64,000 bases of DNA from Sipunculus nudus (Eukaryota; Annelida; Sipuncula; Golfingiida; Sipunculidae), in NCBI GenBank assembly GCA_026874595.1, contig CM049321.1, positions 46,929,797 to 46,993,796 of the forward strand, written 5' to 3'. Below the pieces are notes generated by a model. The model saw only the letters and a list, made by a program, of their open reading frames with translations, ran no database searches and was not told the DNA's origin. The position numbers and the translations under genes are program-made. Positions within the stretch are counted from its first letter, which is position 1. Every line of letters starts with the position of its first letter. Shown here piece by piece: positions 35,889 through 47,584 of the stretch.

Positions 35889-36357
35889 ATTTCAACTCAA
35901 GCCAACATTCTAAGAGAAGACCCCTGGCGTAAGCTTTAAGGATGAGTCGTGTCTGGTCTTCATTTGTTGCGTGCCTCGGCTAGGCAGCTAGGGCGGCTTC
36001 CCGGAAGCGGCGAATAAACCCAGCTAATGTTTCGTTACTGTGTAAGGCTATTGTAACAATGTCTGCATTAGCATCTGTATAATGTTGAGCTCTTTCAACT
36101 TCTTTAGTCCATGTACGAAATGCCGTTGGTGTCGAACCTGAGCATATTGATGTGCGTTCCACTAACCTGTTCAGTTGCAGGCGGTGCTCCTCCCGACGGA
36201 TTCTTGTGAGTTCACGTTCTTCCCTAGCTTGTTCGAATTGTATTAGTCCTTCAGTTAAATGGTTAAACTGTTGGTCATCCATGGCGTGTAGGTAGCGTGA
36301 TAACTGACCATCAGAAGAACTGGCACGCGTCGTCAGTGTAAAGTTTGGGCGCACAGA
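35889..36357 (-). pseudogene. Retroelement gag-like relic
   Basis: The minus-strand frame runs about 125 codons to a TAG at 35980-35982 and stays open in the same frame for over 25 codons more. The first part has a charged helix (FEQAREERELTRIRREEHR) followed by TAFRTWTKEVERAQ; the last has FIRRFREAALAA and, past the stop, RLILKAYARG. This order resembles the capsid region of Gag proteins in LTR retroelements, with part of the middle missing. The first in-frame start is a GTG, so the true start is unknown. No protease, reverse transcriptase or LTR pair was found nearby. A domesticated gag gene is less likely given the stop. Confidence 0.45.
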
Positions 36358-36546
36358 AAATGAAGACGTTGTATAAGGTTTTATTCTTATTCAAAATACT
36401 CCATACAGTAAACTCAACTTCTCAACCATATGCCCTCTCCTTTTAGTCTCTCTTGTTAAACAGTGCATAATTAGCATAGTGTCAATCAACCTCGCTCGCC
36501 CTATAATTGGCCGATATCTGCGGAGTTCAACCCACATGGGGGAAGC

Positions 36547-37547
36547 GGCAGTGTGTATAACCCGGACCCCACGGACCCCGGATCCCGGACCCCAAGAAAA
36601 ATTTATAATTCTTAAAACTTTCAGGGTTATTCGTCGAGATATTTAGCAGAATGGTATCTAAAGACGTATTTTATATTATGTGTGTTAAAAATCCATAAAA
36701 ATGGCAAGTTTTGCAAAAAATTGATAATTAACACTTACGGACCCTGGCGCACTGACCTCACGAATCCCATGGACCCCTTGCTTTTACTCGTTGTTTTACC
36801 ATTTATTTAGAACATATTTTAACATCACGTTTAGGCATAACACCCATGTGATTTAGTTATTCTGTTTTTATTTTCTTTATATATTTTCATGTTGTCTTAC
36901 TTTTTCTTCATATTCTTATATTTGCTATTTGTTTCATGTTTATCGTAATAAAAAAATAATAAGAACATTTATAAAATCATTATGTTTGTACCTGGAGTTT
37001 CTTACAATGCAAGTAATCAACAATTCCTTTGGGTAATTATGTTATTACCAACTTTAAATCGGATGGTTGTTCATGAATGGAACACGAAACCTGTATTATG
37101 TGGAAGAGCTCTTATATCGATATATACTATCAGTCTCAGGTCCGCATGCAATGACCGCTGGCGCACTTCAAATAAATCTCTCCGAGTGTGCCTGCACTAT
37201 ATAATATTTTCACGTAAAATAACAAATAATCATATTTAACGTTTGACACGAGTGTTTATTCTTTCTCATGGAGTCATAAATGAAAATATGAGCGGCGTTT
37301 ACTAGGGTCCGTCAAAATGTAACATTCACCTAAGTCAAGCAGTTGGGGTCCGTCTCCAGCAAAATATTTTGTATACTTAAATCTTTCATTGAAATGGTTA
37401 TTTACAAAGTTTTAACATTAGGGGACTTTTCTTTGTTCTTATTTCAGAACAGGGGTGCTTTTATCTGTCTATAAAATCGACAGTGTGGAAATAGGTTAAG
37501 GGGGTCCGGGGTTCGGGATTCGTGGGGTCCGGGTTTTACACACTGCC
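36547..37547. mobile_element. 1.0-kb MITE with about 48-bp TIRs and 9-bp target duplication
   Basis: The left end (GGCAGTGTGTATAACCCGG, continuing ACCCCACGGACCCCGGATCC) and right end (37500-37547) are inverted repeats of about 48 bp. GGGGGAAGC flanks both sides (36538-36546 and 37549-37557, with one extra G on the right). The interior has no transposase. A target duplication of 8-9 bp fits Mutator-like or hAT superfamilies. A second, older copy of the right two-thirds lies at 58055-58490. Confidence 0.85.
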
Positions 37548-37559
37548 GGGGGGAAGCGG

Positions 37560-38690
37560 GGAGGGGAGTCCAGTGGCCAATTATAGGACGGTCCCGGTTG
37601 TTTGACCTCGCACTATAGCTATATGAAACCTACGGCGATGTATATGACTAACCAGACAGCTGATACCTGTATGAGTAACTCTTATCATAACTGACTGGGG
37701 TCTATCTATTTGTCGGGAAGCCACGATCACGGTCGCCCTGGGCGAGTATTTGCTCTGCTTGGATAACACTCACAGGTGCGGGGTCGTTTATAGTTCAGCT
37801 TTTAGATATGCGGCGTATGATCTGAATTTACAAAGCGATGTCTGATTAGAAATGGGCAACTCAGAGCGTCCCGACAAACATATAGACGTGACACCTGTCA
37901 TGACCGATAGTAGGTGATATAAGAATTAAGCTGCTACTTTACCCATGTAATCGTGCAAACTATGAGATATACTGGTATGAGAAATACAAAACTGTGAACA
38001 ATATTGAGCGTACCTGTAATTATACTAATATTATTAATTTTAATATTATTGTAAGTATTAACAATAACAATATCAGAGCCATGATTAACTATAACAAAAA
38101 GCACAATAATGGGCATATAATCTATATATCAGGGCATTAAGGTTGCATTGGATAAATGTCGCTCGGTACTAAGATCATTAACAGGAGAGAACACGTGCAT
38201 GCATTAACATTACGATCAATTAAACACTGTGTTATCTGTGTTTATGGATACACCTATCATAGCTGCAATATTCTAGAAAAGAAAATTACAATTTAACTAT
38301 TTTCATTATACTAATCAGGCCGAATCTTTACAACGATACGCCACCTTCGGCGGACACTGATCACCCGCCCCGGGCAATATCAAAGGTCACCGGTACTGTT
38401 AATTGTCTTTCCCGGGACTGGAACACAAAGGATTATGCACTCCCCCGTTGTTACTTTAAAGGACATGACCAGCGTAAATAAAACTGCAATTTGATCATAT
38501 TATCCCGTAAATGAATTGTTTTTGTAACTTTTGGCTCTGTGTGTAGTCATTACTACCGGTCTAAAGTAATTAAAACCACGTCTAAAAAGAGCTCTAAGAT
38601 GCTTGGTTTTACCCTGTCCGCGTTCGGCAATGATCGGTTTCGTGCCTCATGAATATTCGGAATGACGTCAGCTCAGGAACGGCAGTCGGT
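37560..38690. other. Intergenic sequence upstream of the THAP exon
   Basis: Unique DNA. GGCCAATTATAGG at 37573 is the inverse of CCTATAATTGGCC at 36500, on the other side of the MITE, so the MITE seems to have landed in a partly palindromic site. No exon is supported. Confidence 0.4.
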
Positions 38691-38771
38691 CATAACAAAG
38701 CCACATGTGAGAATCCATGACAATAGGTGTACCGTTTCCTGTATTGCGTTCGATCGTTAATAGTTAAAATA

Positions 38772-38957
38772 ATGCCAAATAGCTGTGTAGCGGGTGGTTG
38801 CAGTAACACAAACCGTGATGGTGTAAGTTTACACAGGTTTCCTTTGAGCCAGCCAGAACGTTTGAAGAAATGGGTCAACTTTGTTCGCGTGAGGCGAGCA
38901 AGCTGGGAGGGGCCATTAGCTCGTTCCGTTTTGTGCTTAGCCTTCACACTACGTTAA
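38772..38957 (+). CDS. THAP-domain exon, C-terminal part damaged or split
   Basis: The frame from ATG 38772 begins MPNSCVAGGCSN, the C-X4-C start of a THAP zinc-binding domain, continues with the LHRFP and KKWVNFVR core, and reaches SVLC. THAP domains need C-X2-H next, as in C-x-x-H-F; here the sequence is C-L-A-F-T, as if the His codon were missing. A stop follows at 38955-38957 and the AVPTIF box is absent. THAP proteins are DNA-binding factors or, in P-element-like transposons, transposases. Either a spliced first exon or a dead copy is possible. It sits directly against the long inverted arm at 38943, which favours a transposon origin (inference). Confidence 0.6.
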   Translation: MPNSCVAGGCSNTNRDGVSLHRFPLSQPERLKKWVNFVRVRRASWEGPLARSVLCLAFTLR

Positions 38958-39232
38958 AATCGAGCCATTGTCAGCGTATTATCACACAGGCAACATCAGC
39001 TTTATGTTAGAATGAAGAATTGATTACTATCTTAACGAAATTCGGATAGTTAATTAAAATTATATTGCCAGTTTAAAAGCAAGCCACTGTTTCCCATTGC
39101 TTGTTAGTTGTATTTAGTCGCGTACTTATAACACACATGTACACCATGTAACATCCTGCGAGCATGCCTTAAAAAATACAATAAAAATTGAACCCCCTTG
39201 TACAAATTATGTAAAAATATATATATTAAGAT
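38943..39232. repeat. Left arm of a long imperfect inverted repeat
   Basis: Compared with the reverse complement of 47345-47578, this arm matches over 235-290 bp: CACACTACGTT, CGAGC, CGTATTATCA, GGCAACATCAGCTT, TTAGAATGAAGAATT, AATTCGGATAGTTAATTAA, GTTGTATTTAGTCGCGTACTT, GCGAGCATGCC and ATGTAAAAATATA in order. Part of it (39068-39130) also recurs in direct orientation at 45786-45850. It begins inside the THAP frame. Confidence 0.75.
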
Positions 39233-39290
39233 CTGGTTGCCAGGTATATTTTTGGGAAATTACTTTTTTTGTGCATTTAATAAATCCAAT

Positions 39291-39772
39291 TGTAACATTC
39301 TTGCCCTTTGACCTTGCCGGGGAGGGGCATCAACACTGATTGAAAGTCGATATAGAGATGCCCCAGAGCCTATCACAGGCAGCTAAGGACTTTGCCCTCT
39401 GTCCCTCTGGGATAAAACCCCCTTGCCCTGGCGATTCTCCCTCTCTTGGATCATCGAGCAGTGGACCCCTGTGCCTGCCCTCTGTGGCAGGCAGAGGGTA
39501 TATGGCTTCTTTTTCACCTTGGGGTTGGTTTTACGACAATGTCGGCTACCCAGGTGAAGAGCCACCCACATCCAAAGAGCAGTCCTTTTATCTAGTCTGG
39601 TAAGTATATTTCTGTTTCATTTATAAGTCTAGATAATAATATGCAGTCCTGATATTTTGAAGGTTTAGGCTCTAAATTTTATTCCAGTAAAAAGTGTTAT
39701 TTTATCTCTTTAAATTGTGCGAGTGCATGTTGCCCAAGCCCAATTTCCTCCCAGAATAAATAAGCAGCTACA
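39291..39772 (+). repeat. 5' LTR
   Basis: Starts TGTAACATTCTTGCCC and ends AATAAATAAGCAGCTACA, with an AATAAA polyadenylation-type hexamer 13 bp before the end. An 87-codon frame inside (39340-39603) is carried in both LTRs and reflects LTR identity rather than a proven gene. Confidence 0.95.
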
Positions 39773-39774
39773 TC

Positions 39775-39788
39775 TGGCGAGCGATGCT
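39775..39788 (+). promoter_or_regulatory. Primer-binding site
   Basis: TGGCGAGCGATGCT begins two bases after the 5' LTR. Its complement ends in CGCCA, as expected for a tRNA 3' end with CCA. Which tRNA is used cannot be told from the window. Confidence 0.75.
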
Positions 39789-42344
39789 ATTCGGTTGTTA
39801 CTAACAGCTAGGAGACGAATTCTGGTAAATAAATTGCTTATTTTGAGTTAATTCTGGGTTTTTTAGCATCAGTATATACTTAAGGGGCTTAGGTTGTAAA
39901 AGTCTGCTAAATAAGCGATCTATTCAAATGGAAACATAGTAACAGCTTTAAAAATGCCTGACTTTCATTTCTTAAGTAAATTCCTTTTATTTAGTGCACT
40001 CGTTTTGTGAACTAGAATAGGGGCTTTTTATAAATGTAGACCCGTCTCTGTTTAAAGAACAATGCGCATTATTTTATTTGGAAAGGTTATTACTACTTTA
40101 GATTCCTATTGATAAACCATTATAGTAATTTGCCCTTCTTTGGCTATGAAGCGGCGTATACATTATAAAACAGTGTATGCTTCAAACAATCATCTACAAA
40201 AATCATTTGTAGGTGTACAATAATCCCACAGTATTGAACCTTTATCTGTACAATTTACAGTAAATACTACGGTTATTGGGAATTTTCATTGTGGATAAAC
40301 CAGTCATATTAGTTTTACATTCTTATAAAATGAGAGCCTTAATATCAATGTATTTCTAATTACTTCAGTCATTAATTGAAATTAAAATCCCACAGTGTTA
40401 AACTTGAATTGTGTGTTCCCACTAGGAGGTTATATATGAAAGAAAAAGAAAATAAAAAAAAAATTGTCCTATAATTATGTATATAAAATATGTGTAACTA
40501 AGATGTAAAAGCAAGAGAAATAAAACGTGCTATGTGTACCATTAGGGGATGTGTAAAAACTGTAACACGCATCTTCTTAATACATTGGGCATAAGTGTAA
40601 TCCGCAAATATTTCATGCCCCCCATGCAAACAGCCGGGCAACTTGTGCCTGCAATTGTATATATGTCATATTTTACTTATAATGAATGACCTTTTCTTTG
40701 CAAAATTAATGTGTTGATCAGATTTTATGTATATAAAACTTTCAGGACTTGATCTAAATTAGCTGGATTCTATTGAAATAAGAGTAACAGCTCAACCTTT
40801 TATTATTCGTAGCTGTCTCTTGAATAGAAGTAACATAGCTTCTCTTTTGTACATATGTATAGATGCTGTAGAATGGAAAATATTTAAACTGTTATGTTAT
40901 GCATGTACATATTGAATGAATACCACTGAAGTGGTTATTGTGAATGTATTTTGATAGAAACATCAATTAAATATCTTATTATTCCAATCTGGCTTGTCAG
41001 TTCAAAATATTTTATAATCCTGATATTCATTCAAATGTTTTTGTAAAAACATGAAATTCAGTGATCTTTATGTTTAAACCAAATGGGTTTCTTGAATAAA
41101 GAAATTTAGCCTACATGCTGTTCTTTAAACCAAAGCTTTAAATCCTTAAATTACCGTACTACGTGGTCTATTGTTTGGCCAATTTTAAATTACAGAAAGG
41201 GCACAAACATCAGTATCCACCGCCTGGTAGATACATTTTAGTGTGTCATTCAAACAACCTGACCGATGGTCAAGTTTCATCTCCTGGTCACAGGTTATTG
41301 CATAATCCCCAGGTGTGTAAACATCACCATAGGGTTTCAAAGTTAGCTGTGTCTCACAGGGCCTGCTGGTAATCCCATTATCTGGCAGGTTAGATTAATA
41401 ATCCAGGTGCATTCCTTGTCCCATATGGGGTTATATCATACTGAGTAGGATAAGTTGAGATTTGCTATCAACACTAAAACTCTGTCAAAAGAGCCCAGAC
41501 AAGTTACCTAACACACCACAAGTATTTAGATACACCAGTGACCTGGTGTGATGACATGTGAACCCATGTCATGTGTCATGTACCTTATACCCAACCTGAA
41601 AATTTGTACCTTTAACATGTTTTAATGTACTAGTAACCCACTTCAAATTATAATAATAATAAATAATAAAACTAGTAAACTAATTACACCAATAGAAATA
41701 ACATTCAAATAAAATATTATTTAATAATTGGGCCTATCTTCCTGTTGGTCTCTCTTACATGTCCAACTGATATAAGCAGATACTTTAAGGTGTTTAGCCC
41801 TTACCTTTAGATAATCCTAATAACTTGTTACAATTAATAATGAATTATGATGTTAAAAAATATAACAATAAAAACAGATCAGTACTTAATAATCTAGATC
41901 AATCTTTTAAATGAAAATTTAGTAATTCTCAGGGATTACCTCTGAGACATGCTCATATTTTATTTACACTTTGACTAAATTCATTTGTTGATTTTGGATT
42001 TTTTTTTACATTTAACTTTAATACAACTGTAGACTAAAATCTCAAAGCTATTTAAACTGTTCATAAACATTTAATTATTAATTACATTTGAATTATAACA
42101 ATCTTATTTTAAAATGAAACTTTTACAAACTTAGTTATTTCCAATGATAGTGATTAACGTTTATTACTCTACTTGATTAGACAAATTCAGAAGTAAATAG
42201 TATGATACTTATAAATTTAATTAAAGGCATGTTATTCTGTCTCACATACTGCTGGACTAGATATGCATGAGAATTACTTTGAATTTCTCTGGTGAAATTG
42301 ACTACCTATAGGCTAGATGTAACATGCCTGACACACCTGGAAGG

Positions 42345-42790
42345 TTATTTATTGGTATCCTATTTGCCTAGATCTCAGTATCTGGCAAAGTACCATTTAT
42401 TCTGCCTCAACCTTGAGAGTTTTACTAGTCGCTTTTTAGGGTTCATATCCCGGCATAGTATGTGCTTTTCCTGGTTGAGTTTTTATTTAGTTTAGCATAT
42501 AAGGGCATAAAATATATACCAGTTGCCTTGGGTGATACCCGGCATGGTTGTCCCTTCTTATGCAGTGTTTTATTGCTGGCAAAGTTCCCAGTCGCTTTTT
42601 AAGGAGATGTTCTCCGGCATGGAAACAATTTTTGCCTAGTGATATAGGTGTCTGACATGGCTGCATGTCTGCCCTGTGGGTTTTGCGTATCGCCTTGAGA
42701 GTTCTCGATTTTTGCAGGGTACCACCTTTCACCTAGAGTATTTTGTATCTGGTATGGTGGCGCCACTTGCATAGGATTGTACCTGTCATC
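42345..42790. repeat. Degenerate repeat in the LTR-element interior
   Basis: GTATCTGGCATGGT-like boxes recur about every 45-60 bp (CAGTATCTGGCAAAGTACC, ATATCCCGGCATAGTATG, GATACCCGGCATGGTTG, TTCTCCGGCATGGA, GTGTCTGACATGGCTG, GTATCTGGTATGGTGG). The pattern is too regular to be chance, but has no known function. Confidence 0.6.
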
Positions 42791-43726
42791 ATATCTAAAC
42801 CTAGCTATAACATCAACCAGCACAAATTTTCTCTCTTAAGTATTGGGAGTAATTAAAATAAATTAGACCAGCGTGCATACTTAACACACCAGTTAAACTG
42901 GCATCACTCATTTAGAAGCTTAACTTGTTTAATTAGGTTAATTTCAGTGAAATCCTATCAATAATATTAATAGGTGAGCAACACACCAAAATACTAAATA
43001 AGTTGAATAAATACACGAATAAAATGAACAAATAAGCTGACTTCAAGTTTATGTCTACTCTATATTGCATTTGAGAATAATGATATTTAAAATAAATAAC
43101 AAACCACATATACATTGCTTGATGGGTATAACTTTTTTTTTTGTTACCAAAATACATATTTCACTGCGGATTCGAGTTAAGAAACGTTAATGTTGTGGTG
43201 TAAATTTGAGTACTACAAACTAACTTAGCTATTACACATAATCCGAATCTACAGATTTTAATAAGAAGAAAAGATAATGATAACAATCAGAATGATATTA
43301 TTCTTGATGATAAAATAATGATTTATAAAAATATAAACAATAAACTGTAAAGGCTAGACACAGATTAAAAAGGAAATTCTCGTTATGCAAATAAACTAAT
43401 GAATAGGTAACTAACCCTGATATCTAATTTGAATGTTATATTCATAGATACCTGTAGGGTAATAAATAACTTTGATGATACAAATTCTTGGGCAGCACTG
43501 CTTACCATTTTCCCTCAATTAAAGTCATGTATAGGTGTTGTATATTACAGGTAGACTTTCTTTAACTGATTAAAACTACTGTGCAATCATTGAATTATCT
43601 GGTAATATTATTTGACGTATTACTATGCTTAAGTTCACATGTAAATATATAAGGAGATCTTACATTTAGCGAGAAATCTCGCTGTTATTTGATTATTATT
43701 ACTTGGTCAGTTGTAGTTCGTATTTT

Positions 43727-44245
43727 AGCCCAGTGAGAGGGCATATTTCAGCCGAGCAGGGCTTAAAAAAACCGTCTAGATGTTGAGGCCAAACAGGGCA
43801 CAGAATAAATACTGTTTATGAAAAGCTTACCTGAGGGTAACGCATATACGTCTAAACACTGATCAGATGATGATACAGTGTGCGAGTGAATCTCGCTAGA
43901 TAAGTCGACCAATGGACTTATTATTTCACCCCAGTGAGAGGGCATGTTTCGGCCGTGCGGGGCCTAAAATACCGTCTGTATTTTGAGGCCAAACAGGGCA
44001 CAGAATAAATACTGTTTATGAAAAGCTTACCCGAGGGTAAAGCATATACGTCTAAACACTGATCAGATGATGATACAGTGTGCGAGCGAATCTCGCTGTA
44101 TTAGTAGACCAGTGGTCGAAATATTAATTAGCCCAATGAGGGGGCATGTTTCAGCCAGACGGGGCTCTAAATAAATTCCGTTACAGTCGTGAGGCCTGAC
44201 AGGGCACAAAGAAAATACTGTCCATTAAATCTGATACGTTGGTTA
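43727..44245. repeat. 200-bp tandem repeat, 2.5 units, in the LTR-element interior
   Basis: Units begin at about 43729, 43930 and 44130 with GCCCAGTGAGAGGGCAT, followed by GAGGCCAAACAGGGCACAGA and, in the first two, CTAAACACTGATCAGATGAT and GAATCTCGCT. Units 1 and 2 are over 90% alike by eye; unit 3 is shorter and more diverged. Confidence 0.9.
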
Positions 44246-45220
44246 CTTTTGCCAATCTTGTATCTTCGGGCTATACAACTTTTGGGGACCATAGTTACCC
44301 CTAATTTTATATACTCCATATAAAACGGAGAAATGAGCCCAGATTATGCCTATTGGAGGGTCCCTTTATGTAACCGCTGTCAATATTATTAAATAATGTA
44401 TAGTTGAAAACTTAGATCAAGTGTTTAACTGTCTTAATGTTTTACCAAGGGGCCGCTTATCATCATTCTTTATGTTTGATTATGTATAATTTTTTGTGAG
44501 AGCTATTTTTTTTAAATAGTCATGTCTAGGTTATTGCCGCAAAAATTATACTTGTGTCATAAGGACAGATACTGCCGCTGTTGTATTTGTATTTTCAGAG
44601 GCTCCATTTTCGCATGAACCAGTTGTCAGCCATCAGTGCAGCCTTCCCAGTGTGGTCCGGCTCAGCTCTTCTGCTACAGCAAGCTGCAACCTGAGCCAAC
44701 ATTCCACTACAGCCAGATATTGGACGCTTTTTTAAATGCAGATCACCTTGATTTAATACTGAGGCCTGTGGCGCCACCATCTGGACTGATATTTTATTAA
44801 ATTCTTTATGGCCACCAGGCTCACTAATGGACTGTAACATCTAATAACTTATTGTACCTGGTGCATGTTGAATGTCAGTGATGTATCTTTGAATATTTTA
44901 TATTGTTTTTGAATGTTCAATAAAAATTACACAATCCCTGAACCTTTAAAACAACTATCAGACTGCAAAATCCCTAATCACTGGAGGTACTGTGTGGGGA
45001 GAGAACACTCCCTACCCGCTGTTGTAGCATTGGATAAACCTACCTCCCCCCTCCCAACATGGGAGTTAGGGGTTGGGTAGCCGGCTAACAGCCTATACAC
45101 AGCCTGCCAGCCATGTTTTGGTCATATAAGAAACAAACAAAAACAAATTCTCCTCTCCAAAGGCTAGATATCATGACTGCTATCGCAAAATTTTCCACTG
45201 TAGTGAAAAATTTTTCCTAT

Positions 45221-45232
45221 AGGGGGGAAGGA
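45221..45232 (+). promoter_or_regulatory. Polypurine tract
   Basis: AGGGGGGAAGGA directly abuts the 3' LTR, the expected primer site for plus-strand DNA synthesis. Confidence 0.9.
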
Positions 45233-45714
45233 TGTAACATTCTTGCCCTTTGATCTTGCCGGGGAGGGGCATCAACACTGATTGAAAGTCGATATAGAGA
45301 TGCCCCAGAGCCTATCACAGGCAGCTAAGGACTTTGCCCTCTGTCCCTCTGGGATAAAACCCCCTTGCCCTGGCGATTCTCCCTCTCTTGGATCATCGAG
45401 CAGTGGACCCCTGTGCCTGCCCTCTGTGGCAGGCAGAGGGTATATGGCTTCTTTTTCACCTTGGGGTTGGTTTTACGACAATGTCGGCTACCCAGGTGAA
45501 GAGCCACCCACATCCAAAGAGCAGTCCTTTTATCTAGTCTGGTAAGTATCTTTCTGTTTCATTTATAAGTCTAGATAATAATATGCAGTCCTGATATTTT
45601 GAAGGTTTAGGCTCTAAATTTTATTCCAGTAAAAAGTGTTATTTTATCTCTTTAAATTGTGCGAGTGCATGTTGCCCAAGCCCAATTTCCTCCCAGAATA
45701 AATAAGCAGCTACA
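45233..45714 (+). repeat. 3' LTR
   Basis: Same length as the 5' LTR. The two visible differences are GACC to GATC near 45252 and TATAT to TATCT near 45550. Confidence 0.95.
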
Positions 45715-45785
45715 CAATAATATTATAAATATATATGTAGGCCTACCGGTGATGTACGGCGTTTTTTTTTTTTTTTTTTTTTTTG

Positions 45786-45850
45786 CCGATTTTAAGCAAT
45801 CCACTGTTTCTCCATTGCTTGCAAGTTGTATATAGTCGCGTGCTAAAATC
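45786..45850. repeat. Direct copy of part of the left inverted arm
   Basis: TTTTAAGCAATCCACTGTTT, CCATTGCTTGCAAGTTGTA and TAGTCGCGTGCTAAAATCG match 39068-39130 in the same orientation and, better at the right side, the complement of 47383-47460. It follows a 25-base poly-T run. Confidence 0.65.
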
Positions 45851-46429
45851 GAAGTACGCCTCTAGATAACTTACCAAAAGTATGTCTTCCTTCCAATAAC
45901 AGTGAAAGGAAATCCCCAGGCACTCATATTAACATATGGCTTTCATATAGAATTCATTCGTGTCATAATTAAACGAATAAATATCTGGATATATTTCATT
46001 TTGAAGTGCGCCTATAAAATAATGCAAGTATGACTATACCAAGAATTGACATAGAATTTTTTTTTTACAAAACGTGTCTTTGTGTTCAATTCTGCATGAA
46101 TAAAAGGATTAGTTCATTGTATTTATACAAGTTCCGCTGAAGAATTTGACTTAAGAATTAAACTTTTACAGCAAAATGAGAACATCAAGTGATGCACAAA
46201 GGCTCCACGGCAGATTAAACTGGAAAATGGGCTTTCTTAAATTCTTTCTTAGAGCGATTTTTATGTATATTTTAAAATATACGGTAATTTACTAGACTTC
46301 GGTGTAATGAATTAAAACATGATTAAAATTGGCAACATTTGTTTTTTGCTATGTTAATTCATAGAAGACCTAAAATTATAAAAATACATTCATAAACATC
46401 ATTATTCATATATGTCTCTTTGTTTGCAG

Positions 46430-46521
46430 ATTTTATTCCAGAACTAATAAAGCCAGATGATGACACATCTTGTTTAACTTTTCAATCATGTGATATATAA
46501 ACACCTGAAATGTTGAATAAA
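46430..46521 (+). CDS. Possible terminal exon with polyadenylation signal
   Basis: TCTCTTTGTTTGCAG is a good acceptor. The exon from 46430 reads, in one phase, FIPELIKPDDDTSCLTFQ and a few more residues to TAA at 46498-46500, and AATAAA follows at 46516. It lies on the same strand as the THAP exon, with the LTR element in what would be the intron. No domain is visible in so short a piece, so membership of the THAP gene is conjecture. Confidence 0.28.
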
Positions 46522-46524
46522 AAT

Positions 46525-47340
46525 CAATTGAACCTCTTCACAATGATGTTTTATTTTATTATCAGAAACATAAAAATATAGAAAACACAACACAAATGGA
46601 TTTAATGTATAATGAATGACCGTGATTTAAAAGATCTGAAGTGTTAACTGGAGTTCATCGGAAGCTAGGAGGCATGCAAAATTGCACAACAAGGTTTGCT
46701 GCCGGACCACAGCTGTGAAGATGCATAGCTGTTATCATCTGTTCCTGCAGGATAAATATAACCCATTACAAATAAAAAGTATATAAATATATTTATATGT
46801 GTGTGCGCATGACAGAGGTGGGGAGCGTAAATAAGATGATCATCAATTTATTTTGAATTTTGGTGCATACAATTTCATTGAAACACAAGCTTAAAATTAT
46901 GCCATGGTTACTCAACAAAATTAGACATTTAAGAGAACATATCCATCTGACTTGGTCAAAAACACCTAAGTTTTAACTTGTGAATGTCCACCATGGACAT
47001 TGTGATGGCATGTAATTCGATTTTTAAGGGATGTAGAAAATAAATGTATTTTAATTACAAATTTCCTGCGTGGGTACATTAATTCATATGTACAGTTTTA
47101 TTTTTTAAATATACAAGTTTTTTATACGATTTATCATTTATAACTAAATTGAATAAACAAACAGAACATTTAACTGACATTTTGCAAACACACACGTACG
47201 TCTTGCACATAAACACTGCACCATGCACCGGCATAGGCCTATACATGTAACAAATCAACATTATATACTTACAATATTATTAAGTATATTAAATACACAA
47301 AATAAGTAATTTCCACAAAATATCTGACAGCTATATCTTT
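46525..47340. other. AT-rich sequence, nothing identified
   Basis: No exon or repeat is supported. Confidence 0.4.
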
Positions 47341-47344
47341 ATTT

Positions 47345-47578
47345 ATATTTTTACATATTTTAATCGTTTTTCATGGCATGCTTGCGCATTTCGATTTAAG
47401 TACGCGAATATACACAACTTACAAACAATGGATAACAGTAGATAGCTTTAAAATCGACGATAGAATCTTAATTAACTATCCGAATTCCGTTAAAATAGTA
47501 ATTAATTCTTCATTCTAACAAGCTGATGTTGCCCGTTTGATAATACGTTTATAATAGCTCGCTTTAAACGTTGTGTGC
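47345..47578. repeat. Right arm of the long inverted repeat
   Basis: Reverse-complement partner of 38943-39232, about 75-80% alike by eye. The segment outside it (47580-47700) has no match on the left, so the end of homology lies near 47580. Confidence 0.75.
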
Positions 47579-47584
47579 AAAGAA

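Larger units (their letters stand above)
39291..45714 (+). mobile_element. Complete non-coding LTR retrotransposon (LARD-like), 6424 bp
   Basis: Two 482-bp direct repeats (39291-39772, 45233-45714) begin TG and end CA and are flanked by the 4-bp duplication CAAT (39287-39290, 45715-45718). A primer-binding-type site follows the left LTR and a polypurine tract precedes the right one. By eye the LTRs differ at only two positions, so the insertion is recent. The 5460-bp interior has no frame above about 90 codons: no gag, protease, reverse transcriptase or integrase. This is the layout of large retrotransposon derivatives mobilised by a related autonomous element. Orientation follows from the PBS and PPT. 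It is inserted between the THAP-side inverted arm and its direct copy at 45786. Confidence 0.95.

Noticed and set aside
39340-39603. 87-codon frame identical at 45282-45545
   Set aside because: It lies inside both copies of the LTR. Identity reflects the two LTRs of one insertion, not two genes or conservation of a protein.
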